Shown: one piece after another, positions 6,801-11,257 of the stretch | Layout of the letters: the number at the start of each line of letters is the position of its first letter | Position numbering within the stretch: position 1 is the first letter of the stretch | From: Acidobacteriota bacterium | GTDB taxonomy: Bacteria > Acidobacteriota > Blastocatellia > Pyrinomonadales > Pyrinomonadaceae | DNA: 11,257 bases | NCBI GenBank assembly: GCA_029777145.1 | Contig: JAKOSS010000334.1 | Location: forward strand, 1-11,257 | Direction: 5' to 3' | Made by a program: the position numbers and the translations under genes | The notes under the pieces: generated by a model | Seen by the model: only the letters and a program-made list of their open reading frames with translations | What the model was told of the DNA's origin: nothing | The model's database searches: none

Positions 6801-7434
6801 CTCGGAGCACTTCGCGATCAAGCACGACATGATCATGAAGTCGCATCATCTGCAGGAGCGGTTTGACGAGATCATGCGCAGCGACGAATGGTGGGAATTC
6901 GAGAATCTCTCGAAACTGCCCGTCTTTCCGGACTATTTCTGGCGCCAAACCCAGGAATTCTGCCGTCAGTTCCGCGAACTCGACTGTCGATTCAGCGTCC
7001 GCGAGATGCTCAAAACGCATCCGTTCTGCGCCTGCTCGTTCAATCTCGCGCAGATCCCCGAGTGGGAACGGCTCCCGCAAAAAATGATGGAGACGATCAA
7101 CGCGGCGCTCGCGAGTTACCGAAAGATACTGCTGCAACTAGGCGAGAACGTGCTTCAGCTGCTCGCGCATTTTGTAAAGCGCGACGTCGATGACGAATAC
7201 ACGACCGCTGCGTCCGCGTTGATGAGGATCTTCGCCGAAGGACGGTCGATTCCGCCGTTGACGAACGCCGAACTGATCATCCTGCAAAAGATCTTCGAAA
7301 ATATTCCGACAACCCTGCTGTTCAAATCGGCGTTTCCGGCGACCAGCGATTACGTTTCGAGAAACGAACTCGTGGAGATCACCCGCAACTGGCTGAACGA
7401 CGTGCCCGATCTGCCGGCGCTCGTAAGAATCTGA
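3886..7434 (+). CDS. Large P-loop ATPase-like protein, PglY/DUF6079-like architecture (tentative)
   Basis: This 1182-aa protein has no signal peptide or membrane segment, so it should be cytoplasmic. Near the N terminus is a clear Walker A, GYRGVGKS (66-73). The best Walker B candidate is FVLIID (161-166), followed by Thr where AAA+ ATPases normally have the catalytic Glu; FVGVALDDD (196-204) is a sensor-1-like strand. YPLHP (273-277) recalls the YP-x-HP segment of BREX-type ATPases. Residues 480-525 include GGLRRGRICW and FIDWIVFITP. Residues about 704-775 resemble a winged helix. The C-terminal third is mostly helical and carries THPFCACSFNL (1044-1054). Size and domain order suggest the PglY/DUF6079 class known from BREX-like phage defence. 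That is inference from memory of the family; no pglX, pglZ or methylase genes are present. Codon use looks like that of the neighbours. It may work alone or with unlinked partners. Confidence 0.7.
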   Translation: MKRINEKVKDLIEVRNFKSLQDFFKDPTETLNAYQFTETTADMMSKWLDRVSEVQPEGGHSLALAGYRGVGKSHFLAALGAILTQPELRSRIADNHVSVSTQRLKRRRYPVTFVKRGIRDSLLDEVRDSIALTFEVPAASLPTDLYELLAESSERAGELPFVLIIDTALERSARVARNDGDTLGAIARHAAKLNMFVGVALDDDIAGADGANLAISRSFAIDYLDQEHLYRIVDTHVFPKSRHTQPLIHDIYEYFRDVLPYFRWSEQRFSALYPLHPMILEVAPYIRFYAPAFALLGFASEAGGRVLGRPANSLIALDEAFDCAEPELRKVDDLQDAFAAYDKLNADVVGQIPVMQRLQAKLILKGLLLLSLDGNGTTAGEISAAMLIFDETNPAASAKAVEDLLEKFVAVLPEQIQRKADDGREIRYSLKVSATDDLNNALNDAVAAVDERVVSSILRKVARERYSDWTFAEETDAKNSNWTDSQISWRGGLRRGRICWSVDGSPAAPMALNAEFIDWIVFITPEDAEVPKISSDEPIPQVYWQHARLRPDEIETIKRYHVLLNDASLRSTFGDQIRTVGHSHSHSVEKIWRRIFLEDGKLVIQGLDYNFTEEARNTQQLGDVFTEMLEPLFELEFPDHPRFTQTLGMTEVSTLVQDFFSGARQNLGPIQHLAEVFAYPLGLVAQRGNEYFPETEDALLELPTVKEILSLVSAAGDSTVSLKSVYRRLKRAPVGMVREAQHLVLAALVANRKIEFVTTKGDRINRRSLDLKIIWDDIEGIAKPTSVAYSNERLTNWARLITTNDRIRSIEDPIDRAATIETLKIWLNDWNAAKLLDRFNDLPDEILNTRIWRLSVLAEKSFGTVARVVASVVDGSITLDDGLQRIADAFTDSEEDFFARTQDLVVLEDFISGTRRREEIWSYVAVCEVTEDEKIEFFREKLLAVIKETIANPNQLVNREMENFWQSFHNRYSEHFAIKHDMIMKSHHLQERFDEIMRSDEWWEFENLSKLPVFPDYFWRQTQEFCRQFRELDCRFSVREMLKTHPFCACSFNLAQIPEWERLPQKMMETINAALASYRKILLQLGENVLQLLAHFVKRDVDDEYTTAASALMRIFAEGRSIPPLTNAELIILQKIFENIPTTLLFKSAFPATSDYVSRNELVEITRNWLNDVPDLPALVRI

Positions 7435-7478
7435 TCGCCGCGGTCCGTTTCGGGCGTTGTGACCGAGGCAGGAACGGT

Positions 7479-7507
7479 TTGGCGTATCGCGCGAACATTG
7501 TTAGAAT
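7479..7507 (+). promoter_or_regulatory. Promoter of the acetyltransferase gene, predicted leaderless
   Basis: TTGGCG (7479-7484) and TAGAAT (7502-7507) are separated by 17 bp. The start codon at 7519 is only 11 nt beyond the -10 box, so the 5' leader would be about 4-6 nt, too short for a ribosome-binding site, and none is visible. The transcript probably also covers the exported PPC-like protein. Confidence 0.6.
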
Positions 7508-7518
7508 CTTCGCTAATA

Positions 7519-7974
7519 ATGACCGCCAACAGCTTCTCCGTACGTCCGCTTGCCGAATCGGATCTCGCCGAGTGGTTCCGGTTGCGGTGCTTGCTCTGGG
7601 ACGAACTCTCCGAGGATGATCACAAGTCGGAAATGCTCGGAATCTACGAACATCCCGACTCGCAGTTCGTCGTCGTCGCCGACAACGACGGGCGGCTCGT
7701 GGGCTTTCTCGAAGCGAGCATTCGTCCGTTCGTCGAGGATTGCGAGACCGATCATGTCGGGTATCTCGAGGGCTGGTTCGTCGAGCCGGAGTACCGGATG
7801 CACGGCGTCGGACGGGAACTCGTCCGTGCGGCCGAGAATTGGGCACGCCGCAAAGGCTGCACCGAGATGGCTTCCGACTCTGAGATCGGCAATGAGTTGA
7901 GTCTCGACGCACACCTCAAACTGGGCTATGAAGTCACCTCGAAGCTCGTTCATCTCCGCAAGGAACTGGATTAA
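7519..7974 (+). CDS. Aminoglycoside 6'-N-acetyltransferase-like GNAT
   Basis: The enzyme would transfer an acetyl group from acetyl-CoA to an amine; family members of this shape acetylate the 6'-amino group of aminoglycosides. The 151-aa length is typical of AAC(6')-I proteins. The features are VRPLAESDLAEWFRLR at the N terminus, GFLEASIRP (62-70), CETDHVGYLEGWFV (75-88), the acetyl-CoA P-loop RMHGVG (93-98), and the C-terminal MASDSEIGN...AHLKLGYE block (117-138). I chose the ATG at 7519: a GTG at 7459 would add 20 residues that lie across the promoter and have no family resemblance. It begins 84 nt after the large ATPase gene but has its own promoter, so the adjacency need not be functional. 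The natural substrate is unknown; chromosomal homologues need not confer resistance. Confidence 0.85.
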   Translation: MTANSFSVRPLAESDLAEWFRLRCLLWDELSEDDHKSEMLGIYEHPDSQFVVVADNDGRLVGFLEASIRPFVEDCETDHVGYLEGWFVEPEYRMHGVGRELVRAAENWARRKGCTEMASDSEIGNELSLDAHLKLGYEVTSKLVHLRKELD

Positions 7975-7978
7975 ACCG

Positions 7979-9031
7979 ATGCCGCTTCGATCACATCGCA
8001 CGATCATTTCATTGTTGCCGGTATTGATCGCCCTCGTCGCGATTCTCGTCCCGGGAGCTTACGCGCAATCGACGAGCCGCGATTTTCCGACGCCGGTCAG
8101 AACAAGTGAGATCAGCGGGACGATCCGCGCGCGTGATCTCGGAGATCCGCGGCGCACGACCTACTATTTCACGTTCGAAGGCAATCAGGGCGATATCTTC
8201 ATCAACGTCGTGACGAAGAATTTCGACGGCGACATCGACGTCTTTACGGCCGACACGCTTAAGCCTTTGACCAAGATCGTCGTTTACTCGGACTCACCGG
8301 ACAATGAAACCGGCCGGGTGATCTATCTTCGGCAATCCGAGAAACTGATCCTGCGCATCGAAGGGCGGACCGCAACCGACGAACCCGCGACGTTCAAGAT
8401 CAAGTTCGCGGGAAGCTTCGCGCCGTCCTCGGCGGTTGCCGAAACCGAGGAACCGCGGCTTCCGACGATCAAGCCTGATCCGGACGCCGAAGTGAAGGTC
8501 AATTCGGTCGGCACGATCGTCGCGGTCAAACCGAAACCGACGCCGACACCGCGTCCTGAACCCGTCCCGGTCAAACCCGCTCCTGAAGGGAAGTTGCGGA
8601 CCGACGAAAATGCGGTTCCGAAACGATCCGAGACCGATGAAAATACCGCGGAGAAAAAGGCCGAAAAACCTGAGCGTATAAAGCCCGAGGTCGTCGTGAC
8701 CGACGAATTGCCGAAGCCGGAAGCCGAAAAAGAATCCAAATCGGTTGTACCGAAGCCGAAGACCCCGGCCAAGAAAGTTCCGGCCCCGACGAAAAAGGCT
8801 CCGGCAAACGCCAGGAAGACGCCGCCGAAGCCCGATGAGACGGTTCCGCCTCCGAACCCGCTCGCAAACGTCAAACTGATCGTCCTGTTCAAGGACGGCT
8901 CAAAGATCGAACGTCCGATGACCGAAGTGCTGCGAATCAGCGTCGACAAGGGAATCCTGACGATCATCCACAAAGACGGATCGATCGGACGCTATCAACT
9001 CCTCGACGTCGCGAAAATGTCGATCGAGTGA
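7979..9031 (+). CDS. Exported protein with PPC-like domain, Pro/Lys-rich linker and small C-terminal domain
   Basis: This 350-aa protein begins 4 nt after the acetyltransferase stop. The start ATG at 7979 gives a signal peptide (hydrophobic 9-26, cleavage near AYA-Q at 29-30); an upstream ATG at 7928 would overlap the previous gene and spoil the signal. AAGGA lies 14 nt before the start. Residues about 42-147 have the pattern of a bacterial pre-peptidase C-terminal (PPC) domain: SGTIRARD...TYYFTFEGNQGDIF...DGDIDVF, ending in LILRIEG...FKIKFAG. Residues 150-293 are a low-complexity linker rich in Pro, Lys, Glu and Thr (for example KPTPTPRPEPVPVKP). Residues 294-350 form a small domain with two similar halves, LIVLFKDGSKI and LTIIHKDGSIG, each followed by a short helix-like segment. 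No catalytic domain is seen; a binding or envelope role is possible but unknown. Confidence 0.8.
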   Translation: MPLRSHRTIISLLPVLIALVAILVPGAYAQSTSRDFPTPVRTSEISGTIRARDLGDPRRTTYYFTFEGNQGDIFINVVTKNFDGDIDVFTADTLKPLTKIVVYSDSPDNETGRVIYLRQSEKLILRIEGRTATDEPATFKIKFAGSFAPSSAVAETEEPRLPTIKPDPDAEVKVNSVGTIVAVKPKPTPTPRPEPVPVKPAPEGKLRTDENAVPKRSETDENTAEKKAEKPERIKPEVVVTDELPKPEAEKESKSVVPKPKTPAKKVPAPTKKAPANARKTPPKPDETVPPPNPLANVKLIVLFKDGSKIERPMTEVLRISVDKGILTIIHKDGSIGRYQLLDVAKMSIE

Positions 9032-9061
9032 CCGGACCGTTCACAGTTGGTTCGCCGCGTA

Positions 9062-10360
9062 CTAAATAGATTCCAGTTCAAGGCGAAGCGAACGGCGGAT
9101 CTGTTCAGCCCAGTCCGGGTCAACGTTCGCGCGATTCGCAAACTCGTGCCACTTTTCAACGGCGGCGCGAACCTCCTTTACGATCGACTCCGCGCGTCCG
9201 CGTTTCAACGATGCGGTCTCGGCGCATGCCTTAAAATCATCGAAGACAAAGCCATCGCGTTTTCCGTTAAGTGTCATTTGATGGCTCGAGGTCCAGGCTC
9301 CGTCCGGATTGAAGCTGTAGGTAACATCGAAAGCCGGCGCAAGCGACCATGTCCCGTCCTTTCTCATCAGGAAGGCGATGTTCTTGACGTGATCGTCCTG
9401 ATTCCTCGCGAGAATATTGAAGACCATGCGTCGGAACATTTGTTCAATTGATGCCATTGGCAGATTCAGTCTGCGCATTACCGCGAGCGCTTGTTCATAT
9501 CCGTACGCACCGGCGCTGTTGAAGTCGAAATGCGCCATGCCTCCAAGTGAAAGCATATGCAGCTTTTCACCCGATTCGGATCGATCGAATCGTCGTGTCA
9601 TGAAATGACGCCGGCCGTTTTCTTCAAGCAAACGCGATTCGCTCATCTCGATGCCGGCGGCGACAGCCATCAGGTAATACGCGTATTCGATCGATCCGTA
9701 GCCTTGCGGATCGTCCAGTTCTTTGTCGCTGTTTGACGAAACGCCGTCAAACTTCAGAAGCCAGAATCCAAATCCCGACGCGGCTTTGCCCTGTCCTGAC
9801 CTGACCTCATTGGTCTTCGGGTTCCAAGCGATCACGGCCTTTGCACGGGCTCCGCCGGCCGACGTTCCGATCCGAAGGATGTCGGAGAGCGCCTCCGGAT
9901 CCTCGAAATTCGCGGAGAGCTGTTCACGATGGTTTAGGATTTCCGACGCAAGTCGTACGAGCGCGTCGATCTCCAGGTTCTTGGCGTTCTGTGCGGCCGG
10001 ACCCAAACTCGGAACAAATTCCAACGCCCCCATTCCGCGTGCGCCGGTGTAACAAAGCCGCTCGACGGCGTCGAAACTGTCCGCGGACCTGCCTTGTCTC
10101 GCAAGCCATGAATCGATCAGTGCATTGCCGAACTTGTCGGGCAATGAATCCGCGAGCATTCCCGGCAGACCGTGAAAGGATTTCTGCGGCAAGTCCGGAA
10201 ACGTATAGATCGTGTTGCGGAGCGGCATTGAGATCGGGGCAACCTCGATACCGCTCGCGACAAATTCGGGTGTGTACTCAAAGGCCGCGACGCCGTCGGG
10301 ACGATCCAACGAAACCGCGCCGATTCGTCTTCCCCACAATCTGACTTCGGCAAGGGTCAT
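9062..10360 (-). CDS. hipA: HipA-family serine/threonine kinase toxin
   Basis: Known HipA toxins phosphorylate a translation factor such as glutamyl-tRNA synthetase and induce growth arrest or persistence. The 432-aa length is close to that of E. coli HipA (440 aa). Visible landmarks are the N-terminal FHGLPGMLADSLPDKFG block (62-78), TGARGMGALEF (105-115), and SAGGARAK (167-174), which aligns with the E. coli autophosphorylation loop around Ser150 and puts the serine at 167. FWLLKFD is at 199-205 and HFMTRRFDR at 252-260. The catalytic loop RNQDDHVKN (319-327) has Asp322 in the D-x-H position, and PAFD (342-345) supplies the metal-binding Asp. All key residues are kept, so the kinase looks intact. 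It overlaps hipB by 4 nt (ATGA), implying translational coupling. The gene faces the exported PPC-like protein across 30 nt, with no clear terminator between them. Confidence 0.93.
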   Translation of the reverse strand: MTLAEVRLWGRRIGAVSLDRPDGVAAFEYTPEFVASGIEVAPISMPLRNTIYTFPDLPQKSFHGLPGMLADSLPDKFGNALIDSWLARQGRSADSFDAVERLCYTGARGMGALEFVPSLGPAAQNAKNLEIDALVRLASEILNHREQLSANFEDPEALSDILRIGTSAGGARAKAVIAWNPKTNEVRSGQGKAASGFGFWLLKFDGVSSNSDKELDDPQGYGSIEYAYYLMAVAAGIEMSESRLLEENGRRHFMTRRFDRSESGEKLHMLSLGGMAHFDFNSAGAYGYEQALAVMRRLNLPMASIEQMFRRMVFNILARNQDDHVKNIAFLMRKDGTWSLAPAFDVTYSFNPDGAWTSSHQMTLNGKRDGFVFDDFKACAETASLKRGRAESIVKEVRAAVEKWHEFANRANVDPDWAEQIRRSLRLELESI

Positions 10361-10707
10361 TCTTCGTCACCCCATTTCCAACCCGCGGTCGAGGGACGTC
10401 CAGCGGACTTCGACGAGGCCCGGCGACGAGCCGCGCTCTGAAGTTTCAACTGAGCGAGCGGGCTCGCGATGGGTTCAGGTATCAAACTGTCGAATCGGGA
10501 CAAGATGCCGAGCGAACGCAGCAGTCGGATCAAACTCGTGAATTGGACGCTCTCGCCGGCTTCCAGTCTTTCGACCGTCCGCTTCGAAATGCCTGCCTCC
10601 GCCGCCATTTCAGCTTGGGTGAGGTTTCGATTGAGCCGGATACGCGCGAGACGTTCCCCGATCTCCTTGAGAACTGTTCGGTCGGAAATCAACTCTGTGA
10701 TTTTCAT
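10357..10707 (-). CDS. hipB: HipB-like antitoxin, Xre-family HTH repressor
   Basis: This 116-aa protein should neutralise HipA and repress its own operon. Residues about 17-70 form an Xre/Cro-type helix-turn-helix: RLARIRLNRNLTQAEMAAEAG, then ISKRTVERLEAGESVQ as the recognition part, then SLIRLLRSLG. The C-terminal 35 residues are basic and Ser/Ala-rich (ARRRASSKSAGR) and end in WKWGDEE; they are longer than the tail of E. coli HipB and are probably the flexible, protease-sensitive part. The ATG at 10705-10707 has no Shine-Dalgarno sequence, and the predicted -10 box ends 9 nt upstream, pointing to a leaderless message. Two operator-like palindromes lie in the promoter. Confidence 0.92.
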   Translation of the reverse strand: MKITELISDRTVLKEIGERLARIRLNRNLTQAEMAAEAGISKRTVERLEAGESVQFTSLIRLLRSLGILSRFDSLIPEPIASPLAQLKLQSAARRRASSKSAGRPSTAGWKWGDEE

Positions 10708-10711
10708 AACA

Positions 10712-10765
10712 CGTCAATTATGACGAATAGTATGCGAAATAGCAAGTAAATCGTCATAATTGGCG
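10712..10765 (-). promoter_or_regulatory. hipBA promoter with two HipB operator-like palindromes
   Basis: Operator 1 (10712-10725) is the perfect palindrome CGTCA-ATTA-TGACG. Operator 2 (10752-10765) is CGTCA-TAAT-TGGCG, one base off perfect symmetry, and it equals the complement of operator 1 with one mismatch. They are 40 bp apart, start to start, so on the same face of the helix. On the minus strand a -35 TTGCTA (10740-10745) and a -10 CATAAT (10717-10722) are 17 bp apart. Operator 1 covers the -10 box and operator 2 lies just upstream of the -35 box. Binding by the HTH protein would block RNA polymerase, which fits autorepression. Confidence 0.75.
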
Positions 10766-10801
10766 AGTATATCCAATCAGACTCTTTCCGTCACGATCGT
10801 A

Positions 10802-10834
10802 AACGAAAAGGAGCGACGCATTCGGCGCCGCTCC
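10802..10834 (-). terminator. Intrinsic terminator of the CcsA-type gene
   Basis: Read on the minus strand, GGAGCGGCGC and GCGTCGCTCC form a 10-bp stem (one G-U pair) around the loop CGAAT, followed by TTTTCGTTT. It lies 24 nt after the stop codon of the right-edge gene and isolates it from hipBA. Confidence 0.8.
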
Positions 10835-10858
10835 AGTCATTTTGAAGTTCCGCAATGT

Positions 10859-11257
10859 CTACGCGTAGCTGTGCAGTCCCGGCAGCAGGTAACTGACGCC
10901 GAGGTACGTGAAGATCACGAGCAGGAAGCCGATGATCGCGAAATACGCTGACGAACGTCCCTTCCAGCCGCGCGAAATGCGCGTATGGAGAAACGCGGCG
11001 TAAGTCAGCCACGCGACGAGCGCGCCCGTCTCCTTCGAGTCGAATCCCCACGGTCGTCCCCACGATTCATTCGCCCAGATCGCGCCGGTGATGAGCAGCA
11101 TCGCCAATCCGGCAAACGCCAGACACGCGGTCTTGTACATCAGGCTGTCGAGCGCGTCGAGCGACGGAAGCCGTTCGCGGATCGTATCCGTCTTGAACGA
11201 GAACAGGATCACGAAAAACGTCCCCGCGAGTGCGGTCAGCAAGCCAGCGAATTCGAC
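10859..11257 (-). CDS. ccsA: CcsA/ResC-type cytochrome c assembly protein, C-terminal part
   Basis: Proteins of this type sit in the cytoplasmic membrane and deliver haem to apocytochromes c in system II maturation, together with CcsB/ResB. The frame is open to the right edge, so the start lies outside the window; the TTG at 11240-11242 is internal. The 132 visible residues hold three or four membrane segments. They also hold the haem-binding WWD-type signature WANESWGRPWGFDSKETGA, with Phe where many homologues have Trp before Asp, then LHTR with a conserved His and the C-terminal LPGLHSYA with the second His. The mono-haem cytochrome at 724-1152 is a plausible client. ResB is not in the window. 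Confidence 0.92.
   Translation of the reverse strand, partial: VEFAGLLTALAGTFFVILFSFKTDTIRERLPSLDALDSLMYKTACLAFAGLAMLLITGAIWANESWGRPWGFDSKETGALVAWLTYAAFLHTRISRGWKGRSSAYFAIIGFLLVIFTYLGVSYLLPGLHSYA

Noticed and set aside
7459..7518. GTG start 60 nt upstream for the acetyltransferase
   Set aside because: The extension has no ribosome-binding site, does not resemble the family N terminus and overlaps a good promoter.
7928..7978. Upstream ATG for the exported PPC-like protein
   Set aside because: It would overlap the acetyltransferase gene by 47 nt and add 17 residues in front of an otherwise normal signal peptide.
8323..8973. 216-codon minus-strand frame rich in Gly, Phe and Ser
   Set aside because: It is the complement of the Pro/Lys-rich linker of the exported protein, and the apparent repeats come from that low complexity.

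Overview
The window reads like a chromosomal segment of a moderately GC-rich Gram-negative bacterium. My best guess is an Acidobacteriota member of the Blastocatellia/Pyrinomonadales type. The reasons are the proline-threonine (PTPTP) linkers in two exported proteins, a lipoprotein c-type cytochrome, an IPT-plus-beta-propeller protein, and AT-rich 'AATTCAAGATTC' repeats between otherwise GC-rich genes. The taxon is inference; no marker gene settles it.

Layout, left to right: the 3' end of a gene encoding an HExxH protein (1-255, +); a tRNA-Arg(UCG) with its own promoter and terminator (-); a small mono-haem cytochrome c lipoprotein (-); a divergent IPT/NHL-propeller protein (+), which ends at a hairpin terminator facing an exported M48 zinc metalloprotease (-). 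An AT-rich divergent region follows, then a very large (1182-aa) P-loop ATPase-like protein (+). Next come an aminoglycoside 6'-N-acetyltransferase-like GNAT and, 4 nt downstream, an exported protein with a PPC-like domain (+). A hipBA toxin-antitoxin pair (-) comes next. The window closes with the 3' part of a CcsA/ResC-type cytochrome c assembly gene (-) that has its own terminator.

The genes mostly look like independent housekeeping or accessory units, not one pathway. Exceptions are the hipB-hipA operon (4-nt ATGA overlap), the GNAT/PPC-like gene pair, and a thematic link between the cytochrome c and the CcsA-type haem-delivery protein about 10 kb apart. Several promoters share one pattern, TTGnnn-17 bp-TAGAAT or close variants. 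At two of them (GNAT, hipB) the -10 element lies so near the start codon that the mRNA should be leaderless.

The most interesting items are: (1) the 1182-aa ATPase, whose overall architecture recalls the PglY/DUF6079 class of phage-defence ATPases but stands here without BREX partners and with an atypical Walker B; and (2) the hipBA control region, with two 14-bp operators (CGTCA-N4-TGACG) 40 bp apart, one covering the -10 element. I did not find a complete new multi-gene system.
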